Below, piece after piece: positions 28,115 through 35,235 of a DNA stretch of 64,000 bases (position 1 is the first letter of the stretch; every line of letters starts with the position of its first letter). The notes beneath the pieces were generated by a model that was not told the origin of the DNA, made no database searches, and saw nothing but the letters and a program-made list of their open reading frames with translations. Source of the DNA: Microcaldota archaeon (GTDB taxonomy: Archaea; Micrarchaeota; Micrarchaeia; Norongarragalinales; SBBD01); NCBI GenBank assembly GCA_016212475.1, contig JACRGC010000014.1, positions 123,033 to 187,032 of the forward strand, in the 5' to 3' direction. The translations under genes and the position numbers were made by a program.

Positions 28115-28432
28115 ATGAGAGAAATTACCATCCTGGTTTCGATTCTTCTCCTAGCCCTGCTCTTGAATTCCGTATTCCCAAAAACCTCCGTCACAACGCT
28201 TGACCGCCCAACGCTTGAAAAATTCATAATCGAGGATGCAAAAACCTCCTATGGCGAATCCGCAGGCTATAAGATAGTAAAATTCGAAAACCGTGAAAAT
28301 CAGCACTATGCCGAGCTTGATGTTACGGTTCCCCTCACATTAAGAGACGGATGCTTCATTACGATGAGGAGATATTACACCCTCTTCCCAATTGCCTACC
28401 GTGAAGAGTTCTACAGGCAATTTTGCAACTGA
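28115..28432 (+). CDS. Small membrane-anchored protein, unknown
   Basis: The 105-residue product has one N-terminal membrane helix (ILVSILLLALLLNSVF) and a mixed alpha/beta ectodomain with two Cys (DGCFITMRRY and the terminal FCN). No family was recognised. It has its own promoter-like TATA element about 30 bp upstream and an inverted repeat over the presumed start site. It follows the pilin-like genes after 158 bp on the same strand, so a link to the envelope system is possible but weak. Confidence 0.55.
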   Translation: MREITILVSILLLALLLNSVFPKTSVTTLDRPTLEKFIIEDAKTSYGESAGYKIVKFENRENQHYAELDVTVPLTLRDGCFITMRRYYTLFPIAYREEFYRQFCN

Positions 28433-28529
28433 TTGGTTGATTTTGAAGCTTCTTGAACGAAAAATAGTGGTAAAGAGCTGAAGTTTCCAATTCAACAATT
28501 CCCGCAATTTTGCCCCAATAGAAAAACGC

Positions 28530-29054
28530 TCAAAGCAGGTATTTGCATTTTTGGCAGAATTTCTCCTCCTTCCTATCGACAAAAATGATATTCGGTGAAA
28601 AGCTCATCACGCACCTTTTGTTTTTGCAATGGTCAAGATTTAGCATATGCCCAATTTCGTGCGTTGATTCCTTAAGGGCCCTCGTTTCAAATAGCCTAAG
28701 ATCAAAGGATTCATTGTAAAAAGTCGGATTTAATCTAAACCCTGATACTACTCCAAAATTCCCATTCTTCTCCCCAAGCCCGTACACGAAATTTAGCGAA
28801 TCCGCAAAAATATCCTCAAGGCAAAGCCCAAGCACTAAGAATTTGCCTTCCCTTGTGTTTGAAAAATGCTCCCGAAGCATTGAAATTATTTTTTCGGCGT
28901 CCCATTTGTGCTTCCTTAAATTGAAAAAGCCATTTGGGATTTTGACAATGCCTGGGTGCACCATTGTTTCCATTCCAAACTCCTCGGAAAGTTTTTTTTG
29001 AAGGAATTTTGCATGCGGAAAACTAGATTCCAACTGCACCAAAAGAATTTTCAT
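28530..29054 (-). CDS. amzA: Archaemetzincin (zinc metalloprotease)
   Basis: This 174-residue protease matches the archaemetzincin family. The catalytic word is HEIGHMLNLDHC, followed by CVM (the Met-turn) and a downstream CQKC pair, in agreement with the family pattern of HExxH plus a structural zinc bound by Cys. The usual Gly between the second and third zinc His is Asn here (HMLNLDH rather than HxxGLDH), a change at the turn that should be tested for activity. The gene stands alone on the minus strand and ends 98 bp from the gene at 28,115-28,432. Its physiological substrate is unknown in archaea. Confidence 0.88.
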   Translation of the reverse strand: MKILLVQLESSFPHAKFLQKKLSEEFGMETMVHPGIVKIPNGFFNLRKHKWDAEKIISMLREHFSNTREGKFLVLGLCLEDIFADSLNFVYGLGEKNGNFGVVSGFRLNPTFYNESFDLRLFETRALKESTHEIGHMLNLDHCKNKRCVMSFSPNIIFVDRKEEKFCQKCKYLL

Positions 29055-29186
29055 GCTCTTTGGATAAATGTATAAAATTAAATAGCCATTCCCTGGTTTT
29101 CACAAGGATTTATACCGGCATAAGGATCCATTGCAGGGGAAAATTCCCAATAAGGGCAAATTAATTTTAACCATTCAAAAAAAATC

Positions 29187-29369
29187 TCAAACAATCAGCA
29201 TGAGCGCCCCAATCAGCATGAGGAACAGCCCAAAGAGCAAAAGGCCAGACATTAGCACCTGGAACACTATCTGAAGGAAGCTTTGGCCCGCAAATCCATA
29301 AATTGCAACCGCAAAAACTACCAATGCCCCGATAAATAGCGAGATTATGCCCGGCTTACTAATGTTCAT
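29187..29369 (-). CDS. Two-helix small membrane protein
   Basis: The 60-residue product consists almost wholly of two hydrophobic helices (IISLFIGALVVFAVAIYGFA and VLMSGLLLFGLFLMLIGALML) joined by a short polar turn. No family was recognised. It starts 22 bp after the stop of the single-repeat TBP gene on the same strand and is probably co-transcribed with it. The pairing of a transcription factor gene with a tiny membrane protein is unexplained. Confidence 0.5.
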   Translation of the reverse strand: MNISKPGIISLFIGALVVFAVAIYGFAGQSFLQIVFQVLMSGLLLFGLFLMLIGALMLIV

Positions 29370-29391
29370 ATTTAATCAACTGGTTTTTGGC

Positions 29392-29700
29392 TTATTTTTT
29401 GGTGGTTTCGCCAATGAAATCCTCCAAAAGCTCAACCGCCCTTTTAATGCTTTGCTCGATTTGCTTTTCGCTCTTGGCCCCCGAGCAGATGACTTTCCCA
29501 TTCTTGAACAAAAGAAGGGTCGTCCCGATTTCCTTAAGCCTCATGATGGCTCCTGGGAACTGCTCTGGCTCGTATTCGACATTGTCGACTTCCATTGCAA
29601 TATTGAACAAATCAAGCTCGACTTCCAAATTTGCGGAAGCCACAATGTTTTCGACCTTGAATGCCATGTTTATTTTTCTGTGCTTTTTAGATTTTGCCAT
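29392..29700 (-). CDS. Single-repeat TATA-binding protein (half-length TBP)
   Basis: The 102-residue product contains one complete TBP repeat where archaeal TBPs normally have two (about 180-200 residues). Seen in order are VENIVASANLEVELDL, VEYEPEQFPGAIMRL, TTLLLFKNGKVICSGAKS and a closing helix. The two Phe positions that wedge into the TATA box (in EQFPG and LLLFKNGK) and the GAKS turn are kept, so the fold looks functional. No second repeat follows: the frame ends in a Lys-Lys tail and the next frame is a membrane protein. The N-terminus has a basic leader (MAKSKKHRK). Start ATG 29,700; three more codons are open upstream. A homodimer could rebuild the saddle; that is inference. A second, full-length TBP elsewhere in the genome cannot be excluded. 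Confidence 0.85.
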   Translation of the reverse strand: MAKSKKHRKINMAFKVENIVASANLEVELDLFNIAMEVDNVEYEPEQFPGAIMRLKEIGTTLLLFKNGKVICSGAKSEKQIEQSIKRAVELLEDFIGETTKK

Positions 29701-29732
29701 ATATTGCAATCGCCTCGTTTTGCACTTTCCTG

Positions 29733-29767
29733 CTTTATAAAGATATCTTTTCCAGCCTTTATAAAGG
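29733..29767 (-). promoter_or_regulatory. Two palindromic TATA boxes upstream of the single-repeat TBP
   Basis: Upstream of the TBP-like gene stand CTTTATAAAG (29,733-29,742) and CCTTTATAAAGG (29,756-29,767), both perfect palindromes with centres 24 bp apart. The proximal one is about 37 bp before the ATG, the right place for an archaeal TATA box with a short leader. The distal one could be an upstream promoter or an autoregulatory site. Confidence 0.6.
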
Positions 29768-29825
29768 TTTATTTAGGCCCAAGGGCAAAGGTTTTGCAGC
29801 TTGGTTTGCATATTTCCCTGTTTTT

Positions 29826-30092
29826 TCAAGAAATCGCCCAAGTAAACAGGAAAACGAATGCAAAAGTAACCGCCCAGCCAAGGCTTGCCCAGTATTTTTG
29901 GAAAAAGAGTATGATAAGCGAAATTCCAATCAGTGAATCCAGCCCGTAAAAGCCCGGGATCCACTCCCTGAAGGGAAGAAGCATCGTTGCAGTTGAAATC
30001 CCAAAGTGCATATTGCCAATGATTAGGACTACCATTCCAAGAAGGAAAAAATTCTCCCAATTTACAGACAAATCAAGGCCAGCTGCGCTCAT
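29826..30092 (-). CDS. Small multi-helix membrane protein
   Basis: The 88-residue product has three predicted membrane helices (FFLLGMVVLIIGNMHFGI, GLDSLIGISLIILFF, LGWAVTFAFVFLFTW). No family was recognised. ATG 30,092 was chosen; an ATG at 30,113 would overlap the end of the preceding gene and add seven residues. It is directly downstream of another membrane protein gene, so the two probably act together in the membrane. Confidence 0.5.
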   Translation of the reverse strand: MSAAGLDLSVNWENFFLLGMVVLIIGNMHFGISTATMLLPFREWIPGFYGLDSLIGISLIILFFQKYWASLGWAVTFAFVFLFTWAIS

Positions 30093-30102
30093 GTTCCCAC
30101 TT

Positions 30103-30363
30103 CTAAATCCCATTCTTCAGTGAAATCAGCAAAATAATCCCTGCAACAAACATTGCAACTGCGCCCGGCAAATATTGGAAAAAAAACCTTGGCGCAAGAA
30201 GCATAACCGCAAAAATTGCCAAAATCGAAGGCTGCGTGAAAAAATTCCAAATGGCGCTAGTTGCAGAAAAATCAAACGCAAACCCGAAAATCGTAGTAAA
30301 CATCCAAGCTGCAAGTATGATTGTCACAAGCGTAATCATCGGTTCTGGATCTCCATGCGCCAT
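30103..30363 (-). CDS. Small multi-helix membrane protein
   Basis: The 86-residue product is made of three hydrophobic helices (LVTIILAAWMFTTIFGFAF, ILAIFAVMLLAPRFFF, GAVAMFVAGIILLISL). No family was recognised. It is the first gene of a two-gene minus-strand unit. A TATA-like element and a perfect inverted repeat lie just upstream. Confidence 0.5.
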   Translation of the reverse strand: MAHGDPEPMITLVTIILAAWMFTTIFGFAFDFSATSAIWNFFTQPSILAIFAVMLLAPRFFFQYLPGAVAMFVAGIILLISLKNGI

Positions 30364-30377
30364 ATTCGTTTTACCTC

Positions 30378-30414
30378 AAATATATACCTACTATTTAGTA
30401 GTAACAAATATATA
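30378..30414. promoter_or_regulatory. Inverted repeat flanked by twin TATA-like elements
   Basis: CTACTA-TT-TAGTAG (30,388-30,401) is a perfect inverted repeat. It is framed by the same AAATATATA word on both sides (30,378-30,386 and 30,406-30,414). The left word fits a TATA box for the minus-strand membrane gene starting at 30,363, although it is close. The right word may serve either strand. The layout is that of an operator overlapping promoters; no regulator gene is adjacent. Confidence 0.35.
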
Positions 30415-30618
30415 AACATTGGGGTTAAACCCGCCTTTATCTATCCTCCTTTCCTTCCCTTCCAGCTGGCATGCCTCAAAACAATAGGTTTAAATTATTT
30501 CAATCCTAAACTAGTTCGCTGATTTTTTAAGCAGGGGAAGAAAAAGCCAAGGACGCTCTAAATACAACGCCTAAGGGTTTCATTCCAATAATGATTATTT
30601 TTTAGAGGAGGATAAAAC

Positions 30619-30894
30619 ATGAGACGGTCTCACGGTAAATACAGCGGAAAAGGAAGGAACCTGAAAAGCAAAGGCAGGCTCCCGATTACGATTCATATAC
30701 GGGAATACAGGGCCGGAGAAAAGGTTAGGATTGATATCAATCCTAGGTTTTCAAAAGGAATGCCCTACCTTAGGTTCAACAAAAAGGTTGGTGAAGTCGT
30801 AGGCATGCAGGGCAATTCGGTAATTGTTGCCGTAAAGGACATAAACAAGCCAAAAACGCTCATAGTTTACGGCGCGCATCTTGAAAAAATTTAA
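30619..30894 (+). CDS. rpl21e: Large ribosomal subunit protein L21e
   Basis: This 91-residue protein of the archaeal/eukaryotic 50S/60S subunit starts MRRSHGKYSGKGRNLKSKG. It continues with an SH3-like barrel (EKVRIDINPRFSKGMPYLRF, GEVVGMQGNSVIVAV) typical of L21e, at normal length. A strong ribosome binding site, GAGGAGG, precedes the ATG by 8 bases. The following Rpb4 and DUF655 genes keep the conserved archaeal order, so they form one operon. The 255-bp stretch upstream holds the inverted repeat described above and several A/T-rich TATA candidates. Confidence 0.95.
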   Translation: MRRSHGKYSGKGRNLKSKGRLPITIHIREYRAGEKVRIDINPRFSKGMPYLRFNKKVGEVVGMQGNSVIVAVKDINKPKTLIVYGAHLEKI

Positions 30895-30907
30895 AGAGGG
30901 GATATTC

Positions 30908-31237
30908 ATGAAAATTGTTGAAGAAAAACCGGTTTCATTTTCGCTGGCAAAATCACTTCTTGAAAAGCGCAAGAAGGAATCCGAGCTTGGGTACGAGCAG
31001 CAAAACTCGCTTGAATACCTGGAAAAATTCACCGTGCTCACCGAATCCGAATCCGAGAAGCTAAAAAAGGAATTGGAAGAGCTGAATTTGCTCTCGGAAG
31101 ACCAAATAGTCGAATTGATAAACAACGTCCCATCCAAGGAGGATTTGGTCAAAACAATTTTAAGCAAGGACAAGCTTGATTTTCCAATGGACAAAATAAA
31201 GGAGATTGCAAAAATCACAAAGAAATACGCAAAATAG
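30908..31237 (+). CDS. rpoF: DNA-directed RNA polymerase subunit F (Rpb4)
   Basis: This 109-residue protein of the Rpb4/RpoF family pairs with RpoE (Rpb7) to form the stalk of archaeal RNA polymerase. Recognisable parts are EEKPVSFSLAKSLLEKRKKE, the HRDC-like helical middle (RTxx-like YEQQNSLEYLEKF), and the C-terminal EDQIVELINNVPSKEDLVKTIL. ATG 30,908 follows a GAGGGG element; an upstream in-frame ATG would overlap L21e and is less likely. It starts 13 bp after L21e and precedes DUF655 by 34 bp. Confidence 0.92.
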   Translation: MKIVEEKPVSFSLAKSLLEKRKKESELGYEQQNSLEYLEKFTVLTESESEKLKKELEELNLLSEDQIVELINNVPSKEDLVKTILSKDKLDFPMDKIKEIAKITKKYAK

Positions 31238-31271
31238 ATTTATTCGAATCAAGAGCAAATGGTAGATTATA

Positions 31272-31955
31272 ATGTTTAGAAAAGAAGAATACGCACTGGT
31301 TTTGGATTTTTTGCCTCATGGAAAAGCAGGCGAAGGCAAGCAAGAGCCAGTTGCGCAGGTTCTTGGGGAATCCTTTTTCACCCTCCTAGAAGTTGCGCTT
31401 AAGCCAAACATATCAGTTAACATTTTCGATCGTGTATACATTGGAAAAGATGTCCGTGACAAGGTCGAGCGGATCCGCTCAAGGCTAACTTACAAGGATT
31501 TGACTAATGTAGGCCAGCAAGAAGTTGAAAAAACCGTTAGGAAAATACTAACATCGCATGAGCAAGAATACGTAGGCTTCCTTAACAGGGCAGGGAGCAT
31601 CAACATCCGCATACACTCACTTGAACTTCTTCCAGGAGTTGGAAAAAAGAACCTCGAATCATTCATTTCAGAGCGCGAAAAAACACCTTTCGTTTCATTT
31701 GAAGACATAAACAATCGGATGCCCCATCTGCAGCAAGTTGAGGAAATCATCCTCCACCGCATAATCCAGGAGCTAAAGGCGGAGGAAAAATACTATTTAT
31801 TCGTGAAGATCCCCCCAAAAGAAGAGGGCGAAGGAGAAGGCGGCGAGCGAAGATTTGGCGGCGAGCGCAGGTTTTCTTCCGATAGAAGATTTGGCGATGG
31901 CAACCGGTCAAATTATGGCGACCGCAACCGCAACAGCTACGGCAACAAATACTGA
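31272..31955 (+). CDS. DUF655 family protein (helix-hairpin-helix, archaeal)
   Basis: The 227-residue product matches the archaeal DUF655 family by sequence and by place, after rpl21e and rpoF. The N-terminus resembles an OB-like fold (EYALVLDFLPHGKAG, VYIGKDVRDKV). The middle has a helix-hairpin-helix motif (LELLPGVGKKNLESFI), suggesting nucleic-acid binding. The last 45 residues are Arg/Gly-rich (ERRFGGERRFSSDRRFGDGN) and end NKY, an RGG-like tail typical of RNA-binding proteins. In many archaea ksgA/rsmA follows, but here a minus-strand gene comes next. The function is unproven; RNA polymerase or ribosome association is the usual guess. Confidence 0.85.
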   Translation: MFRKEEYALVLDFLPHGKAGEGKQEPVAQVLGESFFTLLEVALKPNISVNIFDRVYIGKDVRDKVERIRSRLTYKDLTNVGQQEVEKTVRKILTSHEQEYVGFLNRAGSINIRIHSLELLPGVGKKNLESFISEREKTPFVSFEDINNRMPHLQQVEEIILHRIIQELKAEEKYYLFVKIPPKEEGEGEGGERRFGGERRFSSDRRFGDGNRSNYGDRNRNSYGNKY

Positions 31956-31964
31956 TTTTTCTAA

Positions 31965-32930
31965 TTATTTTCCGCTACTTTTAGCTAATTTATATTTTTC
32001 AGGATGCAATAGTTTATCCGTCCTTATGAAAAGCTGAGTGCTTCTTTGCCTAGAGATCCCAAATGCGCCCCCGATTTCCCTGTAGCTTTTTTCCCAAATC
32101 TTCCTTAGCAGGTAAATTTTTGCATTCCTTTCGCTTATGGCGCCTTTTTGTATTTTATAATGCATCCGGCGCATTTCCTTTGCATGCCCGATGTTTTCAA
32201 AAGTATTTATTTGGGGGCTTTGTTCTAGGCTTGCAATTCCATCCTTTCTGGATCCTAACCCGGATCTGGCATATTTATCTAACGAGCTATTGGTTTGCCT
32301 ATCCTTTGATGAAAAAGCAACAAGGGAGTTCCCAACGCTTTGGCTCAAATAAGATATCGGCAGCTTTCCTTCCACAATCCTTGCTTTCATTAGGGTCCTA
32401 ATCAGAAATTCCCTGGCAAAATTATGCCTTTGCTCAACAGAATCAAACTGCCTTGGACTTGGGACCTTGGTTTTTCTTCCGTAAATCATCCTTCCCCCAA
32501 GCAATTTTCTTAAAAATTCCTTAGCATCATCCGTATCTGCAATTTTCCTTGCCTCCTCGTATGTTCTAAGATTTGGGCTTCCTGGCAAACCTATGCTTCC
32601 TAGCGGGATTAGCCCCTTCCTTCTGAGTTTAAACAAACCATATTTCAGGCTGCTTTCAGACGTTTTTTCAAAGCCTTTTCCTTTACGTATCCTATCCAAG
32701 AGTTTTCCATACGAAATCCAATGCCCTCCTTTAGACGCGCTTATTCTTACAATTCCAAACGGATATGCTTCGATTATTTTCCTATGGAACGCTGTTGGCT
32801 CAAAAGGTTTTTTTTCGGGAATTTTTTTCGGAAATGGCCGAATTCCAAGCGCCAATTCATCAACTTCCCTGAGGATTTCTTCCAATGGTTTTATTTTGCG
32901 CTCTTTTCCTCTAGTTGCCATGGTTTCCAT
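31965..32930 (-). CDS. Putative DNA-binding protein with C-terminal sigma-region-4-like helix-turn-helix
   Basis: The 321-residue basic protein was not assigned to a named family. The N-terminal part holds an MGS113-like word (GHWISYGKLLDRIRKGKGF) and a Lys/Arg-rich segment (KYGLFKLRRKGLIPLG), suggesting nucleic-acid contact. Near the C-terminus, KSYREIGGAFGISRQRSTQLF reads as a helix-turn-helix of the sigma-70 region 4 type, preceded by a helical segment (AKIYLLRKIW). It faces the AMP phosphorylase gene with about 40 bp between starts, so the promoters overlap. ATG 32,930 was used, with ATG 32,921 as an alternative. Its end is 9 bp from DUF655. A regulator is likely, but the target is not known. 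Confidence 0.55.
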   Translation of the reverse strand: METMATRGKERKIKPLEEILREVDELALGIRPFPKKIPEKKPFEPTAFHRKIIEAYPFGIVRISASKGGHWISYGKLLDRIRKGKGFEKTSESSLKYGLFKLRRKGLIPLGSIGLPGSPNLRTYEEARKIADTDDAKEFLRKLLGGRMIYGRKTKVPSPRQFDSVEQRHNFAREFLIRTLMKARIVEGKLPISYLSQSVGNSLVAFSSKDRQTNSSLDKYARSGLGSRKDGIASLEQSPQINTFENIGHAKEMRRMHYKIQKGAISERNAKIYLLRKIWEKSYREIGGAFGISRQRSTQLFIRTDKLLHPEKYKLAKSSGK

Positions 32931-32971
32931 CAAAGGAGTTGTTTAAATTCCTTTTTAACTTAATTGGAATC

Positions 32972-34477
32972 ATGCTTCAACTCAAGGCCAAACTTTTCGA
33001 TGTAGAGCAAGGGCAAAACGAGGTTGCCATGAATTACACCAAGGCAATCGAGCTTGGCCTAACCCTTTACGATCGCATGCACCTCAAATTGAATGGCAAG
33101 CACGCCGTTGCGATATTGGATTTTGCGCATGAAGAACTAGCAGAAGATGAAGTTGGCCTGTTTGCCGAAGTTTCCAAGCTTTTGGATGCTAAACTTGGCG
33201 ATGTGATTTCAGTTGAGCCGCTTCAAAGGCCCCTTTCGCTTGATTACATCAAAAAAAAGCTGGATGGGAAAATCCTCTCGCAAAAGGAAATTTCCGCAAT
33301 TATTTCGGATCTTATGCATGAGCGCCTTTCGCCAACCGAGCTTGCGGCATTCATTTCCGCAATTTACATTAACGGGCTTGCCATGGATGAAACAATTGCG
33401 CTGACAAATGCGATTTCGGAATCTGGCGATCTTCTAAAAGTCAATGGCGTTCCTGTTGTTTCAATGCATTCAATTGGCGGAGTCGCCGGAGATAGGGTTA
33501 CAATGCTGATTGTCCCAATCATGGCCTCGCTTGGCCTTAAAATCCCAAAAACCGCAGCTAGGGCAATTTCCTCAGCTTCCGGAACTGCGGATGCAATGGA
33601 GGTGCTATGCCCCGTTGCCCTATCCGTTGTGCAAATTGAAAACGCTATCCAAAAAACAAACGGATGCATAGTTTGGGGCGGAGCTGTCAGATTAGCTTCA
33701 GCTGATGATAAACTTATCAAGATCAGAAACCCGCTTCGTTTGGACCCAAAATCGCTCCTTCTTTCTAGCATCCTTGCAAAAAAGAAAGCAGAAGGCGCAA
33801 AATTTGTGCTAATTGACATTCCAATCGGAAAGGGCGCAAAAATCGAGCGCATAGAGGAAGGAAGGGCGCTTGCGCGCGACTTCGAATCCCTAGGCCTAAG
33901 CCTTGGGATGCAGGTTAGGTGTTTAATTTCAGATGGTTCATCCCCCCTTTCAAATGGAATTGGGCCAGCTCTTGAAGCAAAAGAAATACTTGCAACTTTT
34001 GAAAACAATGAGCACAACATGCTCTTTGAAAAAGCATGCCAGATGTGCGGAATCCTCCTTCACATGGTAAAAGGGATTTCACAGCAGGAAGGGTATGAAA
34101 TGGCAATTGCGCAGATGAATAGCGGAAAAGCTTTCTTGAAATTCAAGGAAATAATTGCAGCGCAGGGGGGGAACCCGACCATCACCTCAAAAGATATCAA
34201 GATAGGCGAATTCAGGGCAAAGATTTTTTGCGACGAGCGCGGAAAAGTTTCCCACATCGACAATGTTGCAATCTCAAAAATCTGCAGATTGCTTGGCGCT
34301 CCTGCAGATAAGAGGGCCGGAATGATCCTCAAGGTGAAAAAAGGGGACAACGTGGAAAAAGGCGACGAGGTGGCTGAAATCGTTGCCTCTTCAAAGCAAA
34401 AAATAGATTTTGCAATGCAAAACCTCCATAAGGCGCAATTGATGGAAGTTGAAAAAATAATCATAGATTTGGTTTGA
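32972..34477 (+). CDS. deoA: AMP phosphorylase (archaeal thymidine-phosphorylase-like)
   Basis: This 501-residue enzyme of the archaeal AMPpase family cleaves AMP (also CMP/UMP) with phosphate to ribose-1,5-bisphosphate and free base. It is the first step of the pathway leading through R15P isomerase to type III RuBisCO. Layout: an N-terminal extra domain (LQLKAKLFDVEQGQNEVAMN) typical of the archaeal form, the glycosyl-transferase helical and alpha/beta domains (VSMHSIGGVAGDRVTMLIVP), the signature KTAARAISSASGTADAMEVL, and the C-terminal pyrimidine-phosphorylase domain. The classic signature has TS-PAGT where this has ISSASGT. ATG 32,972 was chosen from the family N-terminus. The acd genes follow on the same strand after 32 bp. 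R15P isomerase and RuBisCO are not in the window. Confidence 0.92.
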   Translation: MLQLKAKLFDVEQGQNEVAMNYTKAIELGLTLYDRMHLKLNGKHAVAILDFAHEELAEDEVGLFAEVSKLLDAKLGDVISVEPLQRPLSLDYIKKKLDGKILSQKEISAIISDLMHERLSPTELAAFISAIYINGLAMDETIALTNAISESGDLLKVNGVPVVSMHSIGGVAGDRVTMLIVPIMASLGLKIPKTAARAISSASGTADAMEVLCPVALSVVQIENAIQKTNGCIVWGGAVRLASADDKLIKIRNPLRLDPKSLLLSSILAKKKAEGAKFVLIDIPIGKGAKIERIEEGRALARDFESLGLSLGMQVRCLISDGSSPLSNGIGPALEAKEILATFENNEHNMLFEKACQMCGILLHMVKGISQQEGYEMAIAQMNSGKAFLKFKEIIAAQGGNPTITSKDIKIGEFRAKIFCDERGKVSHIDNVAISKICRLLGAPADKRAGMILKVKKGDNVEKGDEVAEIVASSKQKIDFAMQNLHKAQLMEVEKIIIDLV

Positions 34478-34509
34478 TTCGAATGTTCCAAATTAAGCGT
34501 GTTTAATTT

Positions 34510-35139
34510 ATGCACATAGCAACCCCCGAAGAATCCGAAGATCTGATGCAAAAATATGGCATCCCGTATGCGAAAACCATCCGTGCAAAAAGCTATCCGG
34601 ATCTTCTAAAGGCTTCATGGGCGCTTCGAAAGCCTTTGGTTATGAAAATTATCAGCAAGGATGCCATTCATAAAACCGAAAAAGGGCTTGTGCGCTTAAA
34701 CATCCACGATCAAAAAGAGCTTCGGGAGCAATTCGAGGAGCTCACATTGCTTGCCGCTGGAATCCAAATAGACGAATATCTGCTCCAAGAGCAGCGCGAA
34801 GGCGTGGAATTCATAGTCGGAGGAAAGGAAGACCTATCTTTTGGAAAAGTCGTGGTTTTCGGCCTTGGCGGAATTTTTGTCGAGCTTCTAAAAGAGCGAT
34901 CCCTTCGGGTGCTGCCAATTTCAGCTGATGATATTGCGCAAATGATTTCAGAATCCAAAGCTTCCGCATTCATACGCGGCTATAGGGGGAAAAAAGTCTC
35001 CCTTGAAAAACTTGTCGAGCTAATTTACAAAACCTCCGAGCTTTTGCAAAACGAGGATCTTCTAGAGCTAGATTTCAATCCGGTGATTGCTAGCGGCGAA
35101 GAAATCGCAGTTGCGGATGCAAGGATGGTTTTGAAATGA
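34510..35139 (+). CDS. acdB: ADP-forming acetyl-CoA synthetase, beta subunit (ATP-grasp)
   Basis: The 209-residue ATP-grasp subunit of acetate--CoA ligase (ADP-forming) makes ATP, acetate and CoA from acetyl-CoA, ADP and phosphate, the main ATP-conserving step in many fermentative archaea. Visible are the YGIPYAKTIRAKSYPDLLKA entrance domain, KPLVMKIISKDAIHKTEKG (nucleotide binding), LLQEQREGVEFIVGGKED, VVVFGLGGIFVELLKE, and the metal-binding end LLELDFNPVIAS. It is slightly shorter than typical beta subunits (about 230) but looks complete. It lies 32 bp after AMP phosphorylase and 96 bp before the alpha-subunit gene. Confidence 0.92.
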   Translation: MHIATPEESEDLMQKYGIPYAKTIRAKSYPDLLKASWALRKPLVMKIISKDAIHKTEKGLVRLNIHDQKELREQFEELTLLAAGIQIDEYLLQEQREGVEFIVGGKEDLSFGKVVVFGLGGIFVELLKERSLRVLPISADDIAQMISESKASAFIRGYRGKKVSLEKLVELIYKTSELLQNEDLLELDFNPVIASGEEIAVADARMVLK

Positions 35140-35235
35140 ATGAAAATAATATGGTTTTGTTAAATGGATTTGAAAATAGGCGGAATGCATTTTGATCAAT
35201 TCCCGCTGAATGTTTTTTAGATAAAAGTGGTTTTT

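Noticed and set aside
29100..29391. A missing second TBP repeat hidden by a frameshift downstream of the half-length TBP
   Set aside because: The other frames downstream give only a two-helix membrane protein and no second EPEQFPG-like or LLLF-like word; the repeat is simply absent here.
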